Positions 35,889 through 48,705 of a stretch of 64,000 bases of DNA are shown here, one piece after another. Source of the DNA: Apostichopus japonicus (Eukaryota > Echinodermata > Holothuroidea > Aspidochirotida > Stichopodidae); the NCBI RefSeq assembly GCF_037975245.1, contig NC_092577.1, positions 20,706,898-20,770,897 of the forward strand, in the 5' to 3' direction. The position numbers and the translations under genes were made by a program. Numbering within the stretch: position 1 is the first letter of the stretch; the number at the start of each line of letters is the position of its first letter. Below the pieces are notes generated by a model. That model did not search any database. It saw only the letters and a list, made by a program, of their open reading frames with translations, and had not been told where the DNA came from.

Positions 35889-37156
35889 GTGATTTTTTAT
35901 TAATATCATTCCTAAATTCCATCCCCGTACACATATCCAATAAATTTTCAAATCATAATTTTTCCCGTCAGAATCTTTTCACTTACTCTTTTCGAGGCCT
36001 GTAGTGATAGGCCTAGGCTCGTATTCGTAACGTGCATATCAATAGACCTAGTGATATTTAACGTAACGAGTGCCTCGAGCATTTGTAAGCCTAACGTTGT
36101 GGCATACCGTATACGCCTGGCCTGTTGTAACTAACTTAGCTCATATTTGGAATCCGAACATCAGCTTTTTAGTGTAAGATGGCTTCCTTTTTATTAACTT
36201 TACATTCTGTTCTTCCTGACTGTGTAGGCCTACTGCTTCTTGTGTTTAGAAACATTTTCATAACAATGAAATTCAAGAGAGATGGGGTCGGGTGGACCAT
36301 TGAGGTGTAGGATAATGATGTAGGCTATGTACTATCCTGTGTTGCCTTGTATCCTGTGTGTATCCTGTGTTGTGTATCCTGTGTTGCCTGTGTGTATCCT
36401 GTGTTGCCTATCCTGTGTTCCTCTCTCACTCGATCCTTACAATATGACACAGTCCTACTATGATTATTATTTTTGCTAGTCAACAACAATACAATATGTG
36501 TAGTTAAGTCAACTCTCCCAGATGTGTAGCCGTGTATCCCCATAACCAAGGCTTCAGTTATTCAATTTCTATATGTTCTATGATTATGGTTGGCATTCTG
36601 GCCTGAGTATATCTTGTTGTCCTTAGCTGAGGCTACAGCAGCGTCTTCAATGAAACTATATCTATTATATTTGAATTTAGGTCTATTCTTTGTCCATTAT
36701 ATCATATATTTTATCAGCGACAGCACTTTCTTTACCATATCTATGCAGGCAAACATGCAATTATTAGTGTTGAAATTATTGACTTTCATTCATCCTTTTT
36801 TGAATTGCTCATTCTGATTATAAATTTTAACCACCATCTGTCATATGAGTAAAAGTGTTCCTTGATATTATTTGTTGAGTGCAGTGATGATAACATCTCC
36901 TACATCTACACTTTTGTCACTGCTAGTAGGTTCGGTGGGTGGGTGGTAATTCATGTTTGTGTTAGATGGATGAAGAAGAGAAATTCCATGTTGAAGCTCT
37001 GGTAGTCTAAAGAGTAAACACATAGATATACTGTAGTATTATAGTACTTGAAAACTTGCACTATTTTTGAACACGGAAAAGCATTATTTAATTGTATAAC
37101 TATATATTTATAGTTGAGCGTTCCTAAGTATTTGTTCCAAATTTGGTATTTTTCAG
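35889..37156 (+). other. H intron 1
   Basis: The intron runs from GTGATT at 35889 to TTTTTCAG at 37149-37156. Apart from the minisatellite I see nothing recognisable in it. Confidence 0.55.
36331..36422. repeat. Minisatellite of TATCCTGTGTTGCCT-like units
   Basis: About five imperfect copies of a TATCCTGTGT core, several followed by TGCCT, lie in the H intron. No function is apparent. Confidence 0.8.
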
Positions 37157-38447
37157 AAGAAACAACTGATGCTCCACCGGCTACCAAGAGGCAACGACGT
37201 TCGTTCTCCCTACCAAGCCAAGCATCTGCGACCACAATACTACCACGTGAACGTATTTTTCATCTGGTATCAACGTCAAAACTATGTGGCAAAAGCGGTC
37301 CCAAATTTATCAGAGACAGGAAAACAAGAAAAACTTGTCCAATGCTTAACTTTGGATGCAGAAAGACGATTGAAGTTCCAAATAAGAGATAAAGATTTGA
37401 TTGCTGTTGAAGTTTGCTACCACAGGAACTGTTATTCTTCATATGTTAGAACACATGGAAATGTTGATGGAACTAACCAGCAATCAGCAGAAAGTCAAGA
37501 AAGCTTTTGAGGATCTTGCTCTTTGTGTGGCAGGAACAGTCATAGTGAAGGGGAAGTTTTAAAAATTTCCAAACTTATGCAACAATACATGGGCTTTGTT
37601 CATGCTAAAGGTGGAAGCAATACACAATTCAGGACATAAAAACTGCCAAAAAAATGCTTTGAAGGTTTCGGCCTAAAATCACATTCTGGCGCCCCAAAAA
37701 GAGAACAGATGTGAGTTGATTTACTCAGACTTTCTTCCAAAGGGAGCTTTGCTTGAAAAAAATGTGGATTCAAGTTCAATGAGCGAAGGTTCAGTTTGTA
37801 CTGAAATGAGTACAACAAATCCAGGTGAAAGAGTACAAGTAAAGGAGACAAGAGATCTCTGCCACGTTGCTCAAATTTTCAGAGGAGTATGATAAATATT
37901 GGTGATGGACTGCAGTGGCCACCAACAAGCAACCAGTTGAATAGCTCTGATGTAGATAAAATCATTCCTTTGCAACTCCATAACTTTCACCAGACTGTGA
38001 AGATTTGATGTTTGAAGATAAGGAGAAGGTCAGGCTGCCTAAGGACATGATGGTTCGGGTAGAATCTATCGCTCAAGACATACTCTTTGCCCACTATCGA
38101 GGAAGAGTTGCCACTCCCAAACATGTTGCACTTGGAATCAGCATTCGACATTTGAGCAAAAACGTGCAAATTTTGGGAATGATGAGCCGGTTTGGGCATT
38201 GTTTCACTAAGCTACTTGCAGGAGGTTGATACTGCCTTTGCGAATGAAGTAGTGAAGAAAAACAGTGTTCTGCCAGAAAACATGATGCCTTCTCAATACA
38301 CCACAATATAGACCTGATGGAGGAAACACTGTCTGGAAAGGGCACCACTCATAACACCAATGGAATTGTTATTCAGAGGAATGCAGTAAGAGAGATAGAG
38401 GCCCATACCACCCCAGAAGTTAAACGAACAAGAGAACATTCTTTTGC

Positions 38448-39173
38448 GCTTTTTACGTGACCCGTCATACGGGATACAAAACGTGACAGCCAAACGGCAC
38501 TACCAAACCATCCCATTCTTACAAACGAACCTCAGGTCAAGCGAGCCAAAAAAAGTACATACGCTCACCGACCTGCAGAGACAAAACGCCCAACCCCCAC
38601 TGAAATATTAAAAAACTACAAAAGGACGACCAGCACGCAGCGAAACAAAACACCCTTCCCCAGCACACCACCGTCCAAAAAAGGCAGCCCTAGATAAACG
38701 GCGAAAATCGCCTTCAACCTGAAGGCGAATGTCAGACTTCACCGCCTCCAGGACTGCCTGCCAACTGGCAAATTTCCCCCTAAAAACAACATCACATCTA
38801 TTCCTCCAAATAAGTTTTTTTACAACAGAACAAACATAAATAATACGCTGCAACACAGCAACGGAACAAACTGGAGGATCTAATCCATATAAAACAAAAC
38901 CCTGTCCTACCGACCAGGAACGGTCTCCCGTTAAACGGTCGGTCCAGGACTGAAACCACTCCCACAAGTTCAAAACAAAGGGGCAATGCCAAAAAACATG
39001 GGCAGTACTCTCTAAGCTGTCACAGCCGGTCCTCGGGCACAGTCCATCACCCAATCGCCAGTGATACCTTTTCAGATTGGTCACCAAGGCACCGTGTGCA
39101 ATTCTCCATGCGAGATCACGGAGCCTGCAACCATTCAGCCTTGAATGCACCGAACGCCATACTTCGACAGGAT
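38448..39173 (-). pseudogene. LINE-A ORF2 C-terminus and 3' UTR
   Basis: Encodes VEVWRSVHSRLNGCRLRDLA ... RWRLGDGLCPRTGCDSLEST and AHVFWHCPFVLNLWEW, ending near 38600. The 3' terminal hairpin is at 38461-38473 with sequence CCCGT-CAT-ACGGG on the plus strand, a compensated variant of the family hairpin. Confidence 0.85.
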
Positions 39174-39425
39174 CCCAGCAAGCAAGCCGAAGTCGGCCCG
39201 ACGGCGGCCCGGCTTCGGCACCGAAGTCGGCCCGACGGCGGCTGTCGCCGGCGGGCCGCCGTAGATTTGGCAGACGGCAAGTCGGCGGACCGCGGGCGGA
39301 AACGCCGCCGGTCCACCGGCGGGCCGCCGGCGGCTCGAGGCTGGCCCGCCGGCGGCTCAAAGCAGGCCCGCCGGCGGCGGGCCGACGGCGGGCGGATGGC
39401 GGGCCGCCGGCAAATCAGCGCCGAT
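39174..39425. repeat. Left GC-rich TIR and subterminal repeats of the CACTA-like element
   Basis: Begins at the CCCAGC terminus and is packed with GCCGGCGGGCC, CCGACGGCGG and GAAGTCGGCCC words in both orientations, strikingly GC-rich against AT-rich surroundings. Such subterminal arrays bind transposase in plant CACTA elements; the role here is inferred. Confidence 0.8.
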
Positions 39426-40753
39426 GTCTTTCAATTATGTTTTTTTTTTTTTCATTTATACTTTAATTTTCTACTGGGACCCAGCTGTAATAGTCAAATA
39501 GATTATTTTAAAAATTGTGACAGTTGATGAAATATGTTGATGAAATAGTTGATGAAATATTTCCAGCTGGAAACTAGTCACTGCATGTGTGTAGATTTAA
39601 GTGGGTCATTTTCGAAAAGTTTTATTAATTGAATATCCAGAAAGACTGTGGGGACAGCAAAACTTTTAGAAGTGTGTATTCCAGATATAACGACAGTAAA
39701 GTGAAACCAAAATTTTAATAAAAACATAAGACAAGGAGCATTGACATAACATTGTCATAATTTATTAATTTAATGCATTTTCCTTTAATTACCAGATGTT
39801 TTAGCCATTTATGAACAATTCACTTAAATTATTTGATAAAGCCACAGAATGGAGGAAAAGAGTGAAGCAGATTTATGAAAACACTTGCCATCATAATATC
39901 AAATGAAGACGCCCACCGTGCGCCGAAATAGAAACAGTGTAGAAAGGAACAATACGTTCGGCGTTCCCTCCATTTTTGCTTATAATTATACTGTGGACCA
40001 TCACAAAGCTGTTTCAACAAGAATAAAGCAAAACCAGTACTTTATATGTGGACTTTGCAACCGGATTGGAAGAAACGCTGTTCAGTCTGGACAGATGATA
40101 TGAGAAAACATGTTTTTACAAACGGAACGTACCGTTACTCTCCCTACCCCCCCCCCCCCCCCCGCCACCACTTATTTGGTAATACAGGGACACCAACTTG
40201 TTATTTTTCATACCAGGTCGTTAATATCAGGGACTTTGGAAAACTTGAATCCTTTGCTCGGAATTTCATGATCATTCCGTACCTCGTATTGTTGGCCTTT
40301 ACATCTCATTATGAGTTAGAGTTTCGTTAAATACACTGAGTGGAATGTGTTTCCCTCTCACTAAAGAGTATTTCTCGTGAGGAAAAACTCAGTATAACAA
40401 CCATACATTCTTACAAAAAGTATCATAGGGGAGAGGTACAGTATATGCAATAATTGGACGTGCTGGTGATAAATCTTGACTGGTGGTTAAATATGTAAAA
40501 TACTACCAAAAGGATGAGCCAAAATATATGACCATATTGGTAAGCATGCATTTGCATATCTTAAAAATTAAACTGCACTAATTGAGATTTCAATTGCATG
40601 AAATGAATTCATGGCTGTAACTGACGTGAGGAACATAGTAGATTCTGCAATACAAGAAAATTATGAAGAGTGTAACAATGTAAGTGTAACAGCTTAATAT
40701 ATCTGCAGAATTAAAAGCCATGTACTGCCGAAGGATAGAGCTATAACGAAAGG
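39426..40753. other. Non-coding interior, 3' of the DUF4806-type gene
   Basis: AT-rich DNA without a supported gene. A run of about 17 C lies at 40147-40163. It probably includes the 3' UTR of the minus-strand genes. Confidence 0.5.
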
Positions 40754-43700
40754 TTATTCCTCCTGTTCGTTACCAAACTGAACGTCGAAGTGGCGTTGCT
40801 GCCTTGCCTTCCGACCCCCTTCTCTATCAGAGGCTCCTTTAAAAAATTTAACGACCTCCCTTTGAATGTCCACTGCCGTGGAGTTGGAAGTTTGTTGGTT
40901 TTTCCTAATTGCTTCTACAGTTGAAAAAAGAAGAAAGTCAAAAAGAAAAACTTTTAGTTCCTTACATTGAGAGAATATGCATGTAAGTTCTTCATAATAA
41001 TACATCGTTTGTGTATATTTTAAAGGAAAGGGAACTTCGTCCTTTTAATATGAACTCCAACCACATAAACCAGCAAATTCCAGGTAGTTTTCCTGAGTGT
41101 GTGAGCCACTAGTTTCGCTCCCCATGTTGCAGCAGGGAGTTGTTATGGAAACTCCCTGCTCCCACGTACCGGAGCACGTTCGTCAGTTCATTTGCGGGCT
41201 TTAGGGTATTCTGTATTGGCCCCAAATTATAGCATGCTATAATCTTAATATTGAAGGTGAAGCACATATGAATTAAGTCTCTGCCGAAGATATCTTGGTA
41301 TACAATTATCAACTAATAGCCTTATCTAATATGCATATCATAATAGGCCTAAGTACTTGTCTACTGATTTTTTCTTGGCCGTGGATCTGTCCGTTATCAA
41401 TCGAAAGCGATGCCGGGGACGTTCTCGTTACAATAAAGCAAATAGATACGGGAAAATAGCTTTGCAAAAAGTAAGGCGTACATAATGTAAAGTAAGCAAA
41501 TATTCAATAAATTGTACGAACTTTCTAAAACTTTTCGAAGGAACAGGTCCTTAAATGCCAACTTCTCCCCTTGACCAGTCCAATTAATGCATTTGGCTAC
41601 ACTATTTTGGATCAATTCCTGCAGCATCCTTCTTACTGCTACAGGCAAGATCTGCCCACCTACTGACGACAGTGTCAAAATCTGGAAGAAAACAGTTGTG
41701 AATCTTTGAGTCTTCATGGAAGCCAGAATTTTCTGAGGACTGCGTTATGCTCCAACTAGCTTCAACTTGACGTTTTTTCCAGCATGCTTATTTTACACCA
41801 GAAACGTGCACGAGACAGTGAGTGATACAACAATCTACCATAAATCAATAGCTTATTCCACATCCTGTATTCGTCTAAAGTAATATTGCTCCAAATTATA
41901 TCGTGAACTGCCCAACTTTGAATACCTGTTGTAAAAAAATAATGTCTATACGTACAACGACAACAACTACTTCTATGACTTCGCAAAAACAATGCAAGAA
42001 GTCATGCCGTTACTATCGAGTAACGATTACTTTACTGTGCAGGCACTACAATTTTCAAGGTTCTACCATTGATAAGGTATGTATTACTGTAGTATAGGTT
42101 TTTCAATAGTACTGTATAGTGGAAGGTTCGGTAAATGACTAGGCTAATGTAGCTCAATTGACAAGGTTTACTAAATCAGACCTGTCAACCTGTTTGACCC
42201 CAAAATAGGGAGAATAACATTTTTCATGGCCAAAAAATAGGGAGCACAAGGGGAAAATCGGGAGGTTGGTCATTTTCAACTGAAATGATATAAATACTCC
42301 TAAATAAGTATAGGCCCTAGTCTACTTATGCAATACAGTGAGAGAATCTTCCAATCAGTGTTTCTTGTTGTAGTTTGCAGCAGCTGACTTCGCTTTCTAC
42401 AGGGTTTCTTTAGTAGGCTTCCATTTGAAACAGGGAGAGTTGACGAGTCTGCTAAATACTTCATAATTGACGCACACTCGTTATTTGCTAAGCTATATTA
42501 GTAAGTGGTGAGTTCTTATTTCATACAGTATATACAACCTATTTATTTATATATAGTGTATGTATTTTTCCTTCTTACATAGGACAAAGTATGGGCAATT
42601 ACCAAACGTTTCTCCACATTAAAATCAGTCCGGGCAAGTTCATCCAGAGCTGTCAGAAGTGGAACAGATGAAAGGGGCAAGTTTACATCATCTGGCAGTT
42701 CCTCCAAATCCAAATGGGAGGTCTTAAGGGATTGAATTAAATGAGAATTTGCAACTGTTTGGCGCTTCAGGTCCCTTACTTCAGCTTTTATTTCTGCCAA
42801 AATCATAAGGATCTTCTTCTGAGTTGCTGTTAAGAGACAAAATCAGAGAAAGTTTCGTAAAAGCAACATCAGATGTTAAAAGTAGTCACTTTGAAGTGGA
42901 AGTGCAATGTGAGAATAGCAGACTGGTACTGTATATACATTGCATTCCCTGGCACAGAAGTACAGTAATTAAGAAAAAGAGAGAAATATTTAGCCTTAGT
43001 AAACAGTAACTGGAGTAATAGTTTGCATGGTTGCCACATTACCAGTCACCAAGGCTTGGTCAGCAGGTCAAAGAAATGTGCATTATAGCAGTACTTGAAC
43101 CTTTACAAATGCAGATCATGTACAATGCTTTGTTTAAATTTACGGTACTACACACCATTAACAATCAAATCTGGGGTTGACATGGGAGATATGTTCCGAC
43201 TGGACCCTGCTAGTGACTGGGTAGACCCGGTAGAGTGCCTTGCACTTATTGTTGATACGACAGCATCAGGAAAATTTTGCCTCTGTGATTGAGGATTTAT
43301 ATTGGAGGTCAATGGCGTTGTGAGGGGAACCAATGGCTGAATCGGTGGAGGCAGGGTGAAATTCTCAGCTTCTTCTTCTGTGTCGTCAGAGGAAGACACA
43401 TACCGGCGATTTTGCCTATGAGTATGAAAAGGAAATAGACATTGCGTAAGTACATCACAGATATTGCCTTTACCATAACATCCATGTTGAGAGTATTGTG
43501 TCTGATTTGAACATATGGGATTTTTATGTCCGGTATGATTTAAGCTGATTATAGGTCAATTTAAATATGGAGCTAGAGTTCATAAAATATTACTGAACTT
43601 TCTGAGTTTCATACTTGTTAAGTCAGTAAGGATGGCACTTTTGGTTTAAGTTGTTTGAGTGAGACTGTACTGTATGTTCACTGTCAGCATCTCTATGAGA

Positions 43701-44443
43701 AAGATCAGTGATGGTAATTTTGGAATGTACAGTATAACCTGCATTTATTTTTGTAGCAGTTTTGCTTGGTATATTTAAATCGAACATTAGCATATTTATA
43801 TATTGGACACTTACAACTTCCTGCGCTTTGATGGCCTCTCATCTTCATTTTCAGTAGCTAAGTCTGAAGTCTCCTCAGCCCTTGTCAATAAGATCATTGC
43901 CCGTGCATAGGAACCTGAAGAAATGAAACAATTGAAAAAAATCTTGATAGTGGGCAATTGTGATGAACTAGTAAACTACTGTACACTATACAGTGGTATG
44001 GTCCTATCTGTAAATGAAAGGTTTTAATCTCGTACAGAACACATATGTACAGAAAGATACACTTTTCTCAGTTTCAACATTTACGTCGTGGAGATTTACA
44101 ACACTATACAGTGAGATACTGTGGTCTTTGTAGCACCTTGATCCATCAAAGTAACCACAAAGCATAATGTTATTGAAAGAAACATTGTTATTGCAAATCA
44201 TTTTACACTTTCATTTGAATTAATTGTGTTTACAATACCTGTTGTTGACAGAACCCGAATGGTATGTCTCGTCCAAGATGCTTGCGGGGCTTCCACTGAC
44301 TTGACTGCCTTCTCAAACCTTGTAGAAGATTTATATGGTGGCCAGAAGCATTCTCTTTCGCCAGTTCTCCATTGCGATGGAATGACTCCTACACCGTCTT
44401 CACCAGCAAAGGCAACAACCAAGAAAGTTTGAGTATCAGACAT
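40754..44443 (-). CDS. Transposon partner protein with DUF4806-like domain, six exons, intact
   Basis: Exons: 44443-44239, 43914-43815, 43415-43156, 42826-42579, 41681-41522 and 40914-40754. All introns have GT-AG ends, and exon lengths (205, 100, 260, 248, 160 and 161) keep one frame for 377 residues with no stop. The N-terminus MSDTQTFLVVAFAGEDGVG then VIPSQWRTGERECFWPPYK resembles the lead domain of DUF4806 proteins; a basic, Ser/Pro-rich middle follows (ERPSKRRK). The C-terminal DUF4806-like part reads LPVAVRRMLQELIQNSVAKC, INWTGQGEKLAFKDL and KGASDREGGRKARQQR. It lies 54 bp downstream of the transposase stop, a standard pairing in these elements; its molecular role is unknown. The exon 5 donor is the least certain site. 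Confidence 0.78.
41131..41160. other. Perfect 10-bp hairpin in intron 5
   Basis: AGCAGGGAGT and ACTCCCTGCT form a perfect stem around a 10-base loop. A second palindrome, ATTATAGCATGCTATAAT, lies nearby at about 41226-41243. These may be the remains of a small MITE. Confidence 0.6.
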
Positions 44444-44497
44444 GCTGAAAGACAGTAATGATGATAATGAATAGCCATGATCAGGTACGGTACAAAT

Positions 44498-46531
44498 TCA
44501 AAAATGGAGGAGTGGCACTACCACAAAGCTTTTCTTCCGAGGAATAAGAACATATTTTTCCAGGATACTTGAGATTGGAGCATACTCTAGTTTCCCACTG
44601 AGTAATTTGATCTTGAATATGCCAAGTTTGGTGGAATCCAGTGGATATGTGAAAAAATTTTCTTTGTGACAAAACTTTTCATATAAGATGAACTTGCTGC
44701 CATCGCTGACAAAGAAGTTTCTGGCAAGAACAATTTCTTCACCAATTTTAACACAGTTGTCCCCCATAGATATTTTGATAGTGCAATCTTGAAGGTTGAG
44801 TACTTTGTATTGTGAGGAAGTTACCATGGTCTCAGGAATCTGTCCACCATTGTGAGGCTGCTCAAAAAGTTCTTTGCTCTTAGTAGGAAATGCTACATGG
44901 TTTTCAGAAAGACGTCGAATAACTTGTTGTAAGGGGTAATTTGCATTCCTAACCATTCGTTTTATCTGTCCCAAATAACTTTCGAAAGGGAAACAGGATA
45001 CATTGTCCAATGCACCATATTGTTGTACATCCTCTTTCAAATGCACAAGTCCATGTACATTGTATGTAATCATGTCATTGCCATAGAGAGTTGCATAGTG
45101 CTTGATGAAAGTAACAATTAACTGGTGACCAAGCTGAGAGTAACTGCTACAGTTGAATGGACTCAAATATATAAACATAGCAACAGATAAAAGCATGAAA
45201 TTTTCATAAAATGGCTTTGGAATGATTCTGTAAAGAACAACTGGACCGGTGTACAAAAGAAATTGCCGAAGCTCTGTGGCTTTCCACCGTTCAAACTCAT
45301 TCAGAGATCGAGGTTGGCGAGCAAATTCACGTGGTAGAGCACCATTCAACGATTGCAATTTTGCAGAAATTTCTCTGATAAGTTGAGGGCTCTGTCTTGT
45401 CTTTAGTGGACCTTTCAACCAAAGCTTTACCAGTCTGCGTGTCACTCCCAAACATACTAGGTGCATGTAGTCTAAAGGGAAGTTGGATACCATACCCAAT
45501 GAAAGTTGGGATAGTGGAGTTTCCCCTAGATGATGATTTTCATCTAGCATATTTCTAAATGACTGGTCAGTGCGATGATCTGCTTCTGTTTCTGGGAAAG
45601 TTACTTTGTTGATGTACACGCCTCTCTGAACACATCTTTCACAGCCGGAGTAGCCACTATGACCCTTGATGTTTTTGACCATGGCTCTTGCAGGGGCATC
45701 ACATATGATTGCTGTCATAACCACTGTAAGCTTTTCTCCCTGAACTTGAATACCATTTTGCTCAACATTTTGGTAGTCTGCTACAAATTCATTCAAAAAT
45801 TCCAAATCAGTTGGTTTCCTTTTCCCATAGTACAAGCCAATCACAAAAGGACACTTTCTCTCACATGCAGTGATCATACCTAATATGGGCCAAAACTGCG
45901 AGTTTGAGCTTTTGAATAGAGGTAAACCATCAATGTTTACATGCAACGTTATTGTTTTGTATTTACTACTTAGGGACTTTTGTCTTGAGTTCAGAATAGA
46001 GGTAATTCCATTCTCAATCCCAACATGGTAATATTCACCTCCTGAGACAATTGTTGTGTCCACTTTGGTTTGCGTGCCTAGTAAAGTTCTAGGGTCTTTT
46101 GGAAGGTCAGGATGGTCATTTTGAAGAATGACAAGGAGCTCAGAGAGTGAAGCATGGGAAATATTATACTTTGAGGCCCATTGCCCAAGCTCAATTTTCA
46201 GTGTGGAATTTATTTCATCACTTCCATCAATTTCACCATCTGAGTCAGAATATAGTTCATCAACATCTGAGTGAAAGGTCTGGAACAAATCACTGTCAAC
46301 ACCATCAGCAACATCATTTTCAGACAACTGTTCCAGTTGGTGCAACTGCTGCAGTTGGCTCCTTTTTTCCTTGATATGTAAAGATTTATCATTGTCCTTC
46401 CTGGTGTTATCTGTTGGTCCAGAGAAATTATTTTGCCCGCAAGATTCATCTGATATTGTTTGTATGTAGTTTAACACTTCATCATTGATTTTTCTTCTCT
46501 TGGTGCGATATGATTGTGGACCATGATCCAT
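44498..46531 (-). CDS. CACTA/EnSpm-like transposase (Transposase_21 type), intact
   Basis: A single uninterrupted 677-residue frame starts at ATG 46531 (MDHGPQSYRTKRRKIND). The N-terminus is basic then acidic (SDVDELYSDSDGEIDGSDE). The core carries the family landmarks: LHVNIDGLPLFKSSNSQFWP, FVIGLYYGKRKP, ICDAPARAMVKNIKGHSGY, CERCVQRGVY (zinc-type pair), FPLDYMHLVCLGVTRRLV, EFARQPRSL, LLYTGPVV, YNVHGLVHLKEDV and PLQQVIRRLSE. The PF02992-like core and downstream NVHGLVHL segment match the animal relatives of plant TNP2. It would cut and join element ends in the nucleus. No break is visible, so it may have been active recently. Confidence 0.85.
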   Translation of the reverse strand: MDHGPQSYRTKRRKINDEVLNYIQTISDESCGQNNFSGPTDNTRKDNDKSLHIKEKRSQLQQLHQLEQLSENDVADGVDSDLFQTFHSDVDELYSDSDGEIDGSDEINSTLKIELGQWASKYNISHASLSELLVILQNDHPDLPKDPRTLLGTQTKVDTTIVSGGEYYHVGIENGITSILNSRQKSLSSKYKTITLHVNIDGLPLFKSSNSQFWPILGMITACERKCPFVIGLYYGKRKPTDLEFLNEFVADYQNVEQNGIQVQGEKLTVVMTAIICDAPARAMVKNIKGHSGYSGCERCVQRGVYINKVTFPETEADHRTDQSFRNMLDENHHLGETPLSQLSLGMVSNFPLDYMHLVCLGVTRRLVKLWLKGPLKTRQSPQLIREISAKLQSLNGALPREFARQPRSLNEFERWKATELRQFLLYTGPVVLYRIIPKPFYENFMLLSVAMFIYLSPFNCSSYSQLGHQLIVTFIKHYATLYGNDMITYNVHGLVHLKEDVQQYGALDNVSCFPFESYLGQIKRMVRNANYPLQQVIRRLSENHVAFPTKSKELFEQPHNGGQIPETMVTSSQYKVLNLQDCTIKISMGDNCVKIGEEIVLARNFFVSDGSKFILYEKFCHKENFFTYPLDSTKLGIFKIKLLSGKLEYAPISSILEKYVLIPRKKSFVVVPLLHF

Positions 46532-48121
46532 GATGAGCTATCAGGGAGATAAACCAAGTTTGGAACAGTTACAGTACATACAGTATAGATTAGGTGGTGA
46601 ATGTTTAGTTTAGTTTTGTAGAAAAAAGGATCAGGAAGGACAATTAAGTCCCCATCAAAGACCCTATTGGAGAGAAGGAACCGATACACAAAAAGGGACA
46701 CCTGATTACAATGCTTAAAATGATTGTGTGAAGTTGTTTCAAAAATTTGCCTTGTTTCTGTATTACTTGTTGAAAACCAAATCCCAATTGCAAATTGTTC
46801 ACCAGTATCCTTCAGTCTATTAGATAAGTAATAAGTGTAATGCATCATATATGTATATATACCATGTCCATTTTAAATAAGCCTTTCTTCACTATTTTAG
46901 CTTCTTTATCTTATGGTTTCGAATGTTAAAATGTATATTTTAGTAACAGAAATTCAGTTAGCATTTGTTGATTGCCAAATTATTCGTTAAATAAAGGGGA
47001 GTTTTAACTTTACAACCTTTGCAAGCAATACTGTTTCTATGAATGTTATTTTTCAAGGTGTGAGTGCAGGAGGGAACTTTTCACATTAAGGCAAGTCCCA
47101 TTCCACAGTCAAGGGTGGCTGAAAGCGGCTACAAATTACAACCCTTAAACGGGAAAGTCCTACTTCTAGAAGGAAAAAATGGTGTATGCCTTTTAGGCAG
47201 TTTGTCCCAATTCTTTTTGAAAAAAATGAACTGTGCTCAGTTGGCTGCCTAGATTTTTTCATATATATATATATATATCTGCATGTTTGGTGAAACACTT
47301 CAAGGTAGAACATTACTACAGTTTTAGCATATTCACTTGTGTTGAACTGTTTACAGTCAGTTCACGTACTGAGCCCAATAAGTAAAAATAGATGACCATA
47401 TTTTGGACTATAGCATAACTCGTTTCAACATAGATTACGAATCCAATGGTTCGTTTGACAGAAATGTAGCCGAAATATCGAAGCGTGCTCTGGTCAGTTC
47501 CATTTCTTTTCAAAGCAGATCGCATTTTGCACGTACCTTGCGTGCATCTCCCACATTGACGTACTTCAGTGTTGTGCTGGTAATGTGTTAGGCCAGTTTA
47601 AAGGTTATTTTTTTTACCGAGAACAGTAGTGAATTTTGCATAATTGGTGATACATTCAAACATGCGAGTACGCATTTCGGTTTGACATAGATTAGGCGTA
47701 CTGAAAGGATACAGTCTACATACGTTGTGTGTCGCATGTAGTAACTTTCCTGCTTAAATCAGCGAGTCAAGCTGAATTATTCTAGGTCACGTTGAGCCTC
47801 TAAAGTCTGGCTAGGCTTTTGTACGCGATCAGATTTATGTTTAGATTTATGTTACACAGTTAGTAGGCCTAACGTGTCTAAGCTAGAGACAAACACACGG
47901 TCAAATAAGCTCGTGAGTTTAGGCCTTATATCAATGGGTTATTAATAGGCCGTATTTTCAGTGGTATACAGCTATTCACGACGAGTATGTACCATACCCT
48001 GTCGAGAACTCGGTAATTTGACATGAATTTTAGCCTAGGCTTTAGACTAGGTAAGGCACTTTTAATCGATCCTGTGTAGGCTATTTAATAATAATATGTG
48101 GTAGGTCTAGCAGCAAGTACT
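46532..48121. other. Non-coding 5' region of the transposase gene
   Basis: No further exon is convincing. An AT microsatellite lies at 47262-47278. The region likely holds the promoter, but I cannot identify its elements. Confidence 0.45.
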
Positions 48122-48240
48122 GTAGGCCTAGTTGTTGTACTAGTCCTATTATTCTAGCCTTTGTAGTTTACCGTAGGCCTAGTTGTTGTACTAGTCCTAT
48201 TATTCTAGCCTTTGTAGTTCAAAGGCTATAGAATAGAACT
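48122..48240. repeat. 51-bp tandem duplication with adjoining hairpin
   Basis: GTAGGCCTAGTTGTTGTACT and the rest of a 51-bp unit occur twice (48122-48172 and 48173-48219). The end of copy two, ACTAGTCCTATTATTCTAGC, pairs with the following GCTATAGAATAGAACTAGT to form an imperfect hairpin. Confidence 0.85.
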
Positions 48241-48554
48241 AGTAGTATTACCACTATAGTCCTATGTACAATACTTGCAAAAGTTGTATCATATTATTCA
48301 AAAGTTATATAAAGCTGGGGGTGGAGAAACCCAACTCTAGTTTGAATGGCCTAGAGTTATTGTACAATGTGCTCGATTTGTTTATTAGTTAGTATAATGA
48401 GTGTATATTAATTGGTATATACTGTACAAGGAAAGAATGCTAGGAAGTAACAGCATGTCATTATCAATTATGTAGCCTAGGCAAAATATACAAAGTATTC
48501 TTATTGGAAGAAAAACGAGCAAATAATGCTGCGTAGGCCTATAGCAATACAAAG

Positions 48555-48705
48555 TGGCAGTTAGGGTTAAGGTTAGTGTTTAGGGTTAGGGTTACCCCTA
48601 CTACATGCGCAGTTGCTTTATTTACTTTACTCTGCTTGAATTCGCCGATGTCGTAAGAATAGTTTATAAATAATTGTTACGACTAGTCGTAAGAATAGCC
48701 ACGGC
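48555..48705. repeat. Partial MITE copy, right part only
   Basis: This 150-bp stretch, from GTTAGGGTTA-rich DNA through CATGCGCAGTTGCTTTATTT to GTCGTAAGAATAGCCACGG, matches the right part of the MITE at 49333-49603. Its left terminal repeat is missing. It contains several TTAGGG-like words that also occur in the second copy. Confidence 0.75.

Noticed and set aside
39077-39527. Plus- and minus-strand open frames of 66-250 codons rich in Arg, Pro, Gly and Ala
   Set aside because: They run through the GC-rich terminal repeats of the CACTA-like element, where stops are rare by composition; the 250-codon frame is LINE-A ORF2 accidentally extended into the terminus.
48555-48605. Telomere or internal telomeric repeat
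   Set aside because: Only a few irregular GTTAGGG-like words are present and they recur inside a related MITE copy at 49440, so they belong to that repeat.
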